14,727 nucleotides of DNA, taken from contig JAFAFM010000188.1 in NCBI GenBank assembly GCA_023423495.1, positions 1 through 14,727 on the forward strand, given 5' to 3'. This DNA comes from Armatimonadota bacterium (lineage in GTDB: Bacteria > Armatimonadota > Fimbriimonadia > Fimbriimonadales > Fimbriimonadaceae). The translations under genes were made by a program, and so were the position numbers. Below the pieces are notes generated by a model. It was not told where the DNA came from and did no database searches. It worked only from the letters and a program-made list of their open reading frames with translations. The stretch's first letter is position 1. Each line of letters opens with the position of its first letter. This document shows positions 1 to 8,102 of this stretch, piece after piece.

Positions 1-1
1 A

Positions 2-388
2 TCGAGCGACCATGCGCCTTTCAATTTCGTTGGAGTTCCTGGATTTTTCACGATGGAGAAGGGCAAGCAGGACTATGGCTTTGTGTGGCATACCCAGCAT
101 GATCGGATCGAGCACACTGTGCCCGAATACCTTATTCAGTCGAGCACCAACCATGCAGTCGTAGCCTTCAGCTTGGCTCAGGCGCCGTCGCTTCTACCTC
201 GGGCGCCAAAGCCAACTGCAAGGACGGTGGATTTGAATGGTCCGGCCGTGGGTCACGATCAAATGTTCGAGGATCCTGCCCTTCACGCTGGACAGGACCA
301 TGATCACGAAGATGACTGGGTCTTGGAGTTGCGCGATCGTTTGCAGCGGCAATTCCGGTTTATAACCACTGTTATCAGAGCTCGTTAA
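2..388 (+). CDS. M28-family zinc metallopeptidase, C-terminal part (5' end outside window)
   Basis: Reading in frame from base 2 gives SSDHAPFNFVGVPGFF, then WHTQHDRIEHTVPEY, an Ala-rich helix and LLPR (about residue 67 of the visible part). This matches the end of M28 peptidases of the carboxypeptidase Q type: SDHxPF holds the last zinc-ligand His (residue 4 here), and the HTxxD...VPEY stretch follows it in the family. The gene starts upstream of the window; the ATG at 53 is internal and would cut off the metal ligand. Family knowledge suggests an exported or periplasmic di-zinc aminopeptidase or carboxypeptidase, but substrate and location cannot be judged from this fragment. The protein runs about 60 residues beyond the usual LLPR end, with a charged tail containing DHDHEDD, and stops at 386-388. 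A hairpin terminator follows 35 bp later. The family call is fairly sure; whether the tail is native is less so. Confidence 0.8.
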   Translation, partial: SSDHAPFNFVGVPGFFTMEKGKQDYGFVWHTQHDRIEHTVPEYLIQSSTNHAVVAFSLAQAPSLLPRAPKPTARTVDLNGPAVGHDQMFEDPALHAGQDHDHEDDWVLELRDRLQRQFRFITTVIRAR

Positions 389-422
389 GGCTGAATCTTC
401 TCCGACTTTCGTATCAGTCAGG

Positions 423-459
423 CACCTCGTTCCGATATAACTGAACGAGGTGGCTTTTT
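423..459 (+). terminator. Rho-independent terminator-like hairpin overlapping the purN start
   Basis: A perfect 10-bp stem (CACCTCGTTC at 423-432 pairing with GAACGAGGTG at 443-452) with a 10-nt loop is followed by GC and five T residues (455-459). It lies 35 bp after the peptidase stop, so it plausibly ends that transcript. The 3' arm contains GAGG and the GTG at 450, which is the best start of purN. Folding would therefore also hide purN's translation start, so an attenuator role is possible. The opposite strand shows no T-tract. Confidence 0.7.
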
Positions 460-1022
460 CACGCATCGGAATTCTTATCGGCCCGAAGGGGCGTGGCTCA
501 AACATGGTGGCCATCATCTCCGCCTGCCAAGATGGGCGAATTCCAGCTGAAGTGGCGGTCGTCTTGGCGCCAAATAATGATTCCCTTGCGGTGCAGAAGG
601 CAAAGGAGATGGGAGTACCGGTAGCGATCGTGGAGCCCGGTTTAGAAGACTATGGGGCGGCTCTTTTGGGGGTGCTCAGTACCTGCGATCTAGTCTGTCT
701 TGCCGGATACCTCCGGTTGCTGCCGACGGCCGTGTTGCAAGCCTTCCCAAATCGCATATTGAACGTCCATCCCGCTCTGCTGCCGAAGTTTGGTGGGAAA
801 GGAATGTATGGCATGCATGTCCACAGGGCAGTTTTAGATGCGGGAGAAAAGGAATCCGGCGCCACCGTCCACTTGGTAACCGAAAATTATGATGAGGGAA
901 CGATCGTTGTCCAGCGCAGGTGTCCCGTCCTCCCCGGTGACACACCCGAATCCCTCAGTAAACGAGTACTCGCCGAAGAACACGAAGCCTATGTCGAAGC
1001 CATCCGAAAAGTCCTCGGCTGA
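450..1022 (+). CDS. purN: Phosphoribosylglycinamide formyltransferase (GAR transformylase)
   Basis: PurN transfers the formyl group of 10-formyltetrahydrofolate to glycinamide ribonucleotide, the third step of cytoplasmic de novo purine synthesis. The 190-residue product is close to the usual length (about 190-215). It has the N-terminal nucleotide-binding turn GRGSN (residues 14-18), LAGYLRLLP (84-92), the catalytic N105 and H107 in LNVHPALLPKF, and the catalytic Asp D148 in NYDEG. The segment FGGKGMYGMHVH (114-125) is the GGKGMYG variant of the loop after the active site. The GTG at 450 is chosen because an in-frame stop lies at 438-440 and the next ATG (504) would delete the first strand and GRGSN; a CTG at 441 is the only other upstream option. 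No well-spaced Shine-Dalgarno is visible, since the only GAGG abuts the start and is paired in a hairpin. The plsC-like gene overlaps its 3' end. Confidence 0.9.
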   Translation: MAFSRIGILIGPKGRGSNMVAIISACQDGRIPAEVAVVLAPNNDSLAVQKAKEMGVPVAIVEPGLEDYGAALLGVLSTCDLVCLAGYLRLLPTAVLQAFPNRILNVHPALLPKFGGKGMYGMHVHRAVLDAGEKESGATVHLVTENYDEGTIVVQRRCPVLPGDTPESLSKRVLAEEHEAYVEAIRKVLG

Positions 1023-1647
1023 CGTGGGTCCACATTCGTGGTTCCACCGTTGGCTCCTGCTTCCCTTTTCTAGATTTCTAGGGTTTTTTCTGTTTCTGAT
1101 TCTGGGGCCTATCCGATCCTACGGCAAGGGTCGAATTCCTCGGGAAGGCGGACTGCTCATCCTCTCAAATCACCTCGCGGACGTCGATCCTGTGGTTGTG
1201 CAGCTTGCCTGCAATCGCCCGATCCATTTCATGGCCAAGAGCGAGCTGTTTGAAATCCCGGTCTTGAAGTCCTTGATCAGGGCTTACGGCGCATTCCCGG
1301 TAAAGCGCGGCGAACCAGACCGTGCCTCCATTCGCAGGGCCGTGCAGTTGTTGAAAATGGGCGAAGTCGTGTGCGTCTTCCCCGAGGGTCAGCTTAGCGA
1401 ATCTGGCGAATTGCAAGAGCTTAAACCCGGTATCGCGCTACTCGCAAGAATGGCGGCTTGCAATGTCATTTGCTGCCGTTTGGAAAACACAAATCGCATC
1501 ATGCCGTATGGCTCTCTGATCCCTCGACCAACCTTTCGATTAACGAAAGCAACTTGGAGTGAGCCCACCCTCTTCGGGGAGGAGGCGACTCCCGAAACAA
1601 TTGTCGCTTGGGCGGAGAATCAGTTGGCCAAGGACCCGGCTTCGTAA
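991..1647 (+). CDS. plsC: 1-acyl-sn-glycerol-3-phosphate acyltransferase (PlsC/LPLAT family)
   Basis: This membrane enzyme family acylates lysophosphatidic acid to phosphatidic acid in phospholipid synthesis. With the ATG at 991 the product is 218 residues, normal for the family. Visible motifs in order are a hydrophobic segment (about 21-40), the catalytic NHLADVD box (HX4D, H61 and D66), FPVKRGEPD (102-110), the phosphate-binding FPEGQ (130-134) and a YGSLIPRP block (173-180). The ATG at 991 overlaps the purN end by 32 nt. A GTG at 1024 just after the purN stop is an equally possible start, and neither has a strong ribosome site. An upstream ATG at 889 is less likely, as it would add 34 residues deep inside purN. 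The overlap suggests co-transcription with purN. The acyltransferase family is sure; the exact acceptor is not, since some members act on other lipids. Confidence 0.85.
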   Translation: MSKPSEKSSADVGPHSWFHRWLLLPFSRFLGFFLFLILGPIRSYGKGRIPREGGLLILSNHLADVDPVVVQLACNRPIHFMAKSELFEIPVLKSLIRAYGAFPVKRGEPDRASIRRAVQLLKMGEVVCVFPEGQLSESGELQELKPGIALLARMAACNVICCRLENTNRIMPYGSLIPRPTFRLTKATWSEPTLFGEEATPETIVAWAENQLAKDPAS

Positions 1648-1670
1648 TAGGCACGAATTCATCTGCGATG

Positions 1671-2120
1671 CTATCGAACCCGAAGGACAGGATACTCGTC
1701 GGGGGGTACGTTCTCGCCCGTTCGAGTGATTTCACGGTAGAGACCACTGCCGGTGTCAGCTTCGAATGCAGGCGCAGGTTCGTATTTCCGAGTGCCGTAA
1801 TCCATAAGAATAAACAGCATCAGGGTTACCCAGATGAAGCCCGTCATGGCCCATAGCTTGATCAAGTCGGTGCCAAATTTGACGTGCATGAAGAATTGGA
1901 TGACCAGCAATCCCTTAATGACTGCGATGGTCATTGCAATGACATTGTTTAGGACCGAGCCCAGGGCTGGTGACCATCCTCGATCCGCAAAGATATGCCC
2001 GAAGTTGACTTGTGCGGCAAGAACTGTAAGCACCATTAATACGAGCAATGCGAAAAGGGTCTTCGCATACATGCTCACCGGAAAGACGTGAATACCGTTA
2101 GAGTGACCTTTGCTTGCCAT
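1671..2120 (-). CDS. ctaF: Cytochrome c oxidase subunit IV (caa3 type, prokaryotic COX4 family)
   Basis: This is the small membrane subunit of the haem-copper oxidase, thought to help stabilise or assemble the CuB site. The 149-residue protein has three membrane spans (about 20-38, 56-79 and 87-107). The second carries the family signature VIKGLLVIQFFMHVKF with K69. The family is often about 95-110 residues; this one has an extra C-terminal, probably exposed, tail of about 40 residues rich in charged residues and Pro (YEPAPAF...DEYPVLRVR). Its start is 4 nt after the coxC stop, so it is translated from the same message. It is the last gene of the cluster and meets the plus-strand plsC gene tail to tail with 23 bp between; no clear terminator lies between them. 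Confidence 0.85.
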   Translation of the reverse strand: MASKGHSNGIHVFPVSMYAKTLFALLVLMVLTVLAAQVNFGHIFADRGWSPALGSVLNNVIAMTIAVIKGLLVIQFFMHVKFGTDLIKLWAMTGFIWVTLMLFILMDYGTRKYEPAPAFEADTGSGLYREITRTGENVPPDEYPVLRVR

Positions 2121-2124
2121 GTTC

Positions 2125-2808
2125 TTATTGCGGAATTAGATAAAAGAGCGGGAATAGGAATATCCAAACCAGGTCGACGAAATGCCAGTACAGACCGACC
2201 AATTCCGTAGGGATGTAGTCTTCGGTTGCAAGCTTCCAGCCCCGAATCCAAGTCAGCGCTAGAGCTCCGATAATGATGATGCCCACGATAATGTGGATCG
2301 CGTGCAGTCCCGTCATTAAGAAGTAAAGGCTGAAGAAGAGCTCGGCGGCTCTTGGACTTGCGCCGTGAAGATACTCCGGGTGTGTTCCAAAGGATGCTCC
2401 GGGCACGAGATGGTGGCCAAACTTGGCCGGCCATTCGATAATGAACTTGATTAACAAGAATCCGGTGGCTAGAGCACATGTTGCCAAAAGGTTGGCGACC
2501 ACCATCTTCTTATTCCGAAGCTGGGCGAAGTGTACGGCCAGCACCATCGTAAATGAACTCAGTAGAAGGAGAACGGTGTTTACGACGCCTGGGCCCACAT
2601 CGAGCGCCTTATGCGCTGCGTAGAAGTCCGGTTGGTAGTGCCATCGGTAGAGGATATAGACTAGGAACAAGGCGCCGAAGAACATAACTTCGGTAACCAT
2701 GAACGTCCACATCCCCACGATGTAGGATTCGTTCTGCTGCTCGATGTCTTCGAACTGATGATGAACGTGGACGTCGAAGTTCTCAACTTCAGCGTGTGCA
2801 GAAGCCAT
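2125..2808 (-). CDS. coxC: Cytochrome c oxidase subunit III
   Basis: Subunit III has no cofactor and supports subunit I, protecting the enzyme during turnover. The 227-residue product has five predicted spans, typical of caa3-type subunit III, which lacks the first two helices of the mitochondrial type. Signatures are [15 protein letters not shown] (34-48, with conserved E40), [11 protein letters not shown] (166-176) and [20 protein letters not shown] (205-224). A short His-rich cytoplasmic N-terminus (HVHHQFED) precedes the first span. The start lies 3 nt after the coxA stop, and an AAGGAG element sits inside the last codons of coxA about 12 nt upstream, so translation is probably coupled. 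Confidence 0.95.
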   Translation of the reverse strand: MASAHAEVENFDVHVHHQFEDIEQQNESYIVGMWTFMVTEVMFFGALFLVYILYRWHYQPDFYAAHKALDVGPGVVNTVLLLLSSFTMVLAVHFAQLRNKKMVVANLLATCALATGFLLIKFIIEWPAKFGHHLVPGASFGTHPEYLHGASPRAAELFFSLYFLMTGLHAIHIIVGIIIIGALALTWIRGWKLATEDYIPTELVGLYWHFVDLVWIFLFPLFYLIPQ

Positions 2809-2811
2809 TGA

Positions 2812-4511
<1,700 letters not shown>

Positions 4512-4512
<1 letters not shown>

Positions 4513-5639
4513 TATCTATTTGCTCCACTTTCTGTGGCCAAGGCGCCAACTGCCATATTCCCTGGGGTTTGGCCCCCCCTTTTGGTATCGCCCTGTTCAC
4601 CTGCCATCGCTCCGACGGCTAAATCTTGTCTTGAACCTGGGGTCTGGACGCCCTTATGTGGCTCGATCCCGGGTTTGGTGGGCGTCGATGCCCCACTCGT
4701 ACCGAGTGACTTCACGTAGGCGATCATGTTCAGAATTTCTTCTTCTGAGACGTCGTTGTAGGCCGACATCGTATTCGAATAACCCGCGTTAATCTGCTCG
4801 TGCGGATCGATCAGCGACTTTCTGAAATAGGCTTCGTCAGCAACGACTGAACTGCCGTTGGTGAACTGCCGTGACTTGCCAAACATGCCGTACAGGGTCG
4901 GCGCACGCTCCGTATCCTTCGCTTCGTGGCAGTTTCCGCAGGCCAATCGCTCGTACGTCTGAGCTCCGCGTTGCTCCATGGTTAATGTCTGAAGGTCGTT
5001 ACCACCGTTGGCCAGCCATCTTGAGTAGTCCTTCGGCTCCATCACGTAAACATAGCCTCCCATCTCGGAGTGCTGACCTCCGCAATACATATTGCAGAAG
5101 AGGTGATAGGTGCCAGTTTTAGTGGCCGTGAACCACTGCGTGGTATAGCGGCCAGGTACGACCATATACTGAATTCGGAATTCAGGAACGAAGAAGGCGT
5201 GGATGACATCCTGCGAGATCATCGTGAGCCGCACGGGCTTGCCCAGCGGTACATGAAGGGTGTTGTTTTCTCGGACTCCACTCGGCGCGTGCTGGGCATG
5301 CCACATCCACTGCTTGCCAACAATATAAATGTCCATCGCGTCGGCGGGCGGAGTGCGCATTTGAACAAACAAGCGGGCTCCAAAGAAGAATACGATTAAG
5401 CCCAAAACCGTAGGAATGATGGTCCAGGTTAGCTCTAGGGGTAAATGCTCATAAATTGGCCGCGAGCGATCGACCTTATTGCCCTCTCGGTACTTTATCG
5501 CGAAGTACAGCACCAACACACCCACCAGGGTGGTGAAAACCACCGTGAGGATCGTCAGCGTGTAGAAAATCGCATCGTACTCTGCGGCGAAGTTCGATGC
5601 CTGCTCCGGCGCGAGTGGAAAATTACTGAGCTTTGGCAT
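4512..5639 (-). CDS. coxB: Cytochrome c oxidase subunit II with fused cytochrome c domain (caa3 type)
   Basis: Subunit II accepts electrons and passes them through CuA to haem a. The 375-residue protein has two N-terminal spans (about 24-48 and 71-92), a WMWHAQH strand (111-117), and a cupredoxin CuA domain with H147, C182, C186, H190 and M193. A C-terminal haem c domain follows, with C234-G-N-C237-H238 and a probable axial M291 (NTMSAY). In the CuA loop the usual CxExC Glu is Met (CNMYC); the Glu ligand binds through its backbone carbonyl, so function is likely kept. After about residue 314 there is an unusual Gly/Ala-rich tail of two related QTPG...AVGA units. With the fused haem it can take electrons directly from ActE. 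The ATG at 5639 is 21 nt after the sco stop, with a GGAA element upstream. Confidence 0.95.
4519..4653 (-). repeat. Two imperfect in-frame repeats (75-nt period) in the 3' end of coxB
   Basis: On the plus strand CCTGGGGTCTGGACGCCC (4636-4653) recurs as CCTGGGGTTTGGCCCCCC (4561-4578), exactly 75 nt away, and CTGCCAT recurs at 4601-4607 and 4550-4556. In protein, [19 protein letters not shown] is followed 25 residues later by [16 protein letters not shown]. The second copy contains a run of seven C (4573-4579, G7 in the coding sense) and a small GGGG/CCCC inverted pairing. The unit lies after the cytochrome c fold and before the coxA start. It could be a local duplication or a captured dispersed element. 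Confidence 0.7.
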
Positions 5640-5660
5640 AGTAAAAAGTTCCGTTTCGAG

Positions 5661-6515
5661 CTAAGCCCTGGTCGGAGCACCTCCATCTGGGGCCGCTTTG
5701 CGGCCCTTGACCACCATCGTTCCAATCCATGCAAACAATCCGATGGCGAATAAGCCGGCAACGAGACTGACAACGTTCTTGATGACAAGGCTTCGCTCCC
5801 CGGTGACCGGATCGATCATCACGCAGCCAAGCAACACCGTCTCTGCCTCCCGGCCGATCTTGTCCTGGTTGGCAAGCGCGAGAGACTGGAGCATCAACGG
5901 GCGTGGATAGTCTGCCCCGAGAACATATTGGGAAACCTTGCCGGATGCGGTCAGGATCATTAGTCCAGACGGGTGGTTGATTCGACCGTCTTTCTCGTCG
6001 TAATCGAATCCAAAGCCCACCGCATTGGTGACCTTGCGGATTTCTTCCATGTTGCCCGTGAGGAAGTGATAGCCCTCTTGATTGGTGTCGCCCTTCATGA
6101 CCTTGAGCAGACTGACTTTTTTATTCATAGCCAGCTCAGGGGTCTCGCGAGGATTAATGCTGAGCAACACGACATCGAAGTCTCTACCCACACGCCAGGC
6201 TGGAAGCTCTTTACCGTCCGGATCCTTGCCGGGAGCTTCCATCTTCGCCACGGTTTTAAGCAGGTTGTCCATCTCCTTGCCACAGACACCTCGACACTGG
6301 AAGAAGATTGGCAACAAAACGATGGGCCGCTTTCCAACCAGCGAAGCAAAGCGGATCTGCTTGCCCATCTCATCGCGGAAGGTGGCTTCGGCAGGAACTT
6401 GGGCGCCCAGCTTTTGCTCAATCTTCATCCGGGAGAGGGACTGCTGGAACGAGTTTTGCCCGAAAGCAGCTCCCACAATCGTCATCAAACCCAAAATCAG
6501 CGAAGCTCGTTTCAC
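5661..6515 (-). CDS. SCO1/SenC-family copper chaperone for the CuA site
   Basis: SCO proteins are thioredoxin-fold periplasmic proteins that deliver copper to, or reduce, the CuA site of subunit II. The 284-residue product has a signal peptide (1-20, cleavage probably after AAFG), the copper motif C74-R-G-V-C78, the conserved H181 in NHPSG, and a C-terminal membrane anchor (about 247-268). SCO proteins usually have an N-terminal anchor instead, so the C-terminal anchor and length are distinctive. The start is GTG at 6515, overlapping the upstream gene's stop by 4 nt (GTGA), and a full AGGAGG (6525-6530) lies 9 nt upstream. Its place just before coxB fits a CuA assembly role. Confidence 0.92.
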   Translation of the reverse strand: MKRASLILGLMTIVGAAFGQNSFQQSLSRMKIEQKLGAQVPAEATFRDEMGKQIRFASLVGKRPIVLLPIFFQCRGVCGKEMDNLLKTVAKMEAPGKDPDGKELPAWRVGRDFDVVLLSINPRETPELAMNKKVSLLKVMKGDTNQEGYHFLTGNMEEIRKVTNAVGFGFDYDEKDGRINHPSGLMILTASGKVSQYVLGADYPRPLMLQSLALANQDKIGREAETVLLGCVMIDPVTGERSLVIKNVVSLVAGLFAIGLFAWIGTMVVKGRKAAPDGGAPTRA

Positions 6516-6922
6516 TGGCTCGTGCCTCCTGTCGAATTTAACTTCGCGCCTCTCTCGGCCGACAGCTTGATCGCCTGCTCGATGCTGATCCGGTTCTTGC
6601 CCTTGGTGTGGTCAGACGCGCCCCCAGAACCCAGCACAGAAGCTTCGTGTTCGCGCATCGCCTTGATGTCAGTCTTGGCGGTTACGTTGGTTTGCAAGAT
6701 CGGATTGGGCGCCTTCGGAATCTTATTGGACATCAAATCGTTCACGCCGGGCACCGGCTTGAACGCATCAAATCCCCAGTGCAGAATCGCCCAACCAGCG
6801 GCATAGCTGACAAAGGCGAAGACGAAGAACACCACAGACGCGATGAAAATGTTCTTCGGATGGAGGTCGCGCTTCTCATAGCCCAAGTCCACCAGAGGGT
6901 CCTTGTGATGATCAGTGTGCAT
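6512..6922 (-). CDS. Small single-span membrane protein of ACIII/cytochrome oxidase clusters, function unknown
   Basis: The 136-residue protein has a polar His-rich N-terminus (MHTDHHKD), one membrane span (about 25-49), and an outward tail with PNPILQTNV (72-80), DIKAMREHE (85-93) and RISIEQAIKLSAERG (111-125). This order (a P-x-LQ block, a D-x-x-x-x-R-x-x-E block, then an R-I-x-I-x-x-A...ERG block) resembles small membrane proteins I know from act/cox clusters in other phyla, usually listed as hypothetical. It lacks the ERGLP ending often seen there. It has no cysteines, haem motifs or metal sites. It overlaps actF by 11 nt and sco by 4 nt, so it is made with both complexes. A role as an accessory subunit, or as a linker or assembly factor between ACIII and the oxidase, is inferred from position only. 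Confidence 0.8.
   Translation of the reverse strand: MHTDHHKDPLVDLGYEKRDLHPKNIFIASVVFFVFAFVSYAAGWAILHWGFDAFKPVPGVNDLMSNKIPKAPNPILQTNVTAKTDIKAMREHEASVLGSGGASDHTKGKNRISIEQAIKLSAERGAKLNSTGGTSQ
6525..6530 (-). promoter_or_regulatory. Strong Shine-Dalgarno for the GTG-started sco gene
   Basis: The coding-strand sequence AGGAGG lies 9 nt before the GTG at 6515. It is a full anti-16S match, stronger than most in this cluster, and supports the non-ATG start of the SCO gene inside the end of the preceding gene. Confidence 0.75.
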
Positions 6923-8102
6923 GTGCCGCCTCCGTTAAACGCGGGTCGTAGCTGGGCATTAAAGGTGCCCGAGCGACTGACTTGGAGAATCCGAATACCC
7001 AAAGGCCACCGATTCCGACCAGCGCTACTAAGTCCCAAATGCTGGGCACTGGTGTGGGCCTCATCGCCGGCATGATGACGTAATACATGTCGACAAGTCG
7101 GAAAAAGAGAACCCAGCCGCAGAGCTTGACGAGAAGTCGGGGCTGAGCCTTTACTCGGGGCGAGAGCAAGGCGAAGAACGGGACAAAGAACTGCCCGAGC
7201 ATCACCGCCAGTCCGATTGCGTTCCACCGGCCCTCAGATCGTCGCACGAAGTAAGTAATGAATTCGGGAATATTGCCAGACCAGATAATCAGGTACTGGC
7301 TGAACGTGGTGTACCCCCACAACATGGTGAACGTAAAGATCAGGTTGCCCATGTCCCTCGTCCAGTTGTGAGTCACGACTCCGCGATAAGGGTCCTTGTC
7401 CTCGTTCAGCACCGCAATGATCGTAATGAACGCAAGTCCTGTCAAGGCCATTCCGACGGCCCACCAAGCTCCGTAGATGGTGGAGGACCAGGTTGGCTCG
7501 AGGCTCATCGCCCAGTCGGTGAATGCGAACGTCACGGCCAAGATATAGATCACGATTCCCGGCGAGGCCCAGTTAGTGCGCATCGCCTGCTCTCGTTCGT
7601 CGCGACTTTCATCTTGGCGGAGTGTTGACTGAGTCATCTTCCACGAGAAAAAGATCCAAATCGCGAAGTAGATAACTGCGCGGATGGTGAATCCGGTTGG
7701 ATTCAGATACCAAGCCTTGGCGTGAAGTAGGTGATCCGTGGCTACCTTCTGATGGTCTGCCCAAGGGTAAAGCACCGGGATGCCAGCCAAAACTGTGTAC
7801 AGAATCGGCAGAAAGGCTGCAAATAGGAGCAGGAAGTTGAAGACGCTGGCTCCGGCTTCCATCAACCGAAGAACCGGCAGGCCCCACTTCGCATTCAAGC
7901 AGTGCTTGAGCAGCAGCAATCCCTGGCAGCCAACCGACAACGAAAGCCAGGCCAGCCAGCCAAAGAGGTACGCCTGCCAGGCGGCGGGCTGATTGCCGAT
8001 CAATCCGGCAATAAGAATCCCGATGCCGACGAGCCCCAAGAGGCCGGCCACGGGTCCAAATCGACCCATGCGGTTTCTCGTGAGAATGTGCGAGTCAGAC
8101 AT
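6912..8102 (-). CDS. actF: Alternative complex III subunit ActF (quinol:cytochrome c oxidoreductase membrane subunit)
   Basis: ActF is one of two large NrfD/PsrC-like membrane subunits of ACIII. The 396-residue protein has about ten spans and the hallmark blocks DWAMSLEPTWSSTIYG (196-211) and FSQYLIIWSGNIPEF (267-281), the latter with conserved polar residues inside helices. In known ACIII structures ActF is a pseudo-symmetric partner of ActC; quinol oxidation is generally placed at ActC, with ActF proposed to take part in proton translocation. The ATG overlaps the actE stop by one base (TAATG). It is followed, with an 11-nt overlap, by the small membrane protein. The C-terminal stretch after the last span (SYDPRLTEAAHAH) is short and cytoplasmic. 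Confidence 0.93.
   Translation of the reverse strand: MSDSHILTRNRMGRFGPVAGLLGLVGIGILIAGLIGNQPAAWQAYLFGWLAWLSLSVGCQGLLLLKHCLNAKWGLPVLRLMEAGASVFNFLLLFAAFLPILYTVLAGIPVLYPWADHQKVATDHLLHAKAWYLNPTGFTIRAVIYFAIWIFFSWKMTQSTLRQDESRDEREQAMRTNWASPGIVIYILAVTFAFTDWAMSLEPTWSSTIYGAWWAVGMALTGLAFITIIAVLNEDKDPYRGVVTHNWTRDMGNLIFTFTMLWGYTTFSQYLIIWSGNIPEFITYFVRRSEGRWNAIGLAVMLGQFFVPFFALLSPRVKAQPRLLVKLCGWVLFFRLVDMYYVIMPAMRPTPVPSIWDLVALVGIGGLWVFGFSKSVARAPLMPSYDPRLTEAAHAH

Noticed and set aside
194..517. Minus-strand open frame of 107 codons opposite the peptidase tail and purN start
   Set aside because: The plus-strand peptidase frame has recognisable M28 motifs and the purN frame has GRGSN; the minus frame shows nothing.
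889..990. Longer plsC starting at ATG 889
   Set aside because: It would overlap purN by 134 nt and add a Ser/Pro-rich segment not seen in acyltransferases; ATG 991 or GTG 1024 is more reasonable.
1560..1605. Inverted repeat TTCGGG...CCCGAA as a terminator for the convergent genes
   Set aside because: It lies inside plsC, has a bulge, and no T-tract follows on either strand.
1648..1670. Intergenic element between plsC and ctaF
   Set aside because: Only 23 bp with no hairpin, T-tract or repeat that I can see.
5973..6806. Plus-strand open frame of 277 codons
   Set aside because: It is antisense to sco and the small membrane protein, both of which have clear motifs and ribosome sites.
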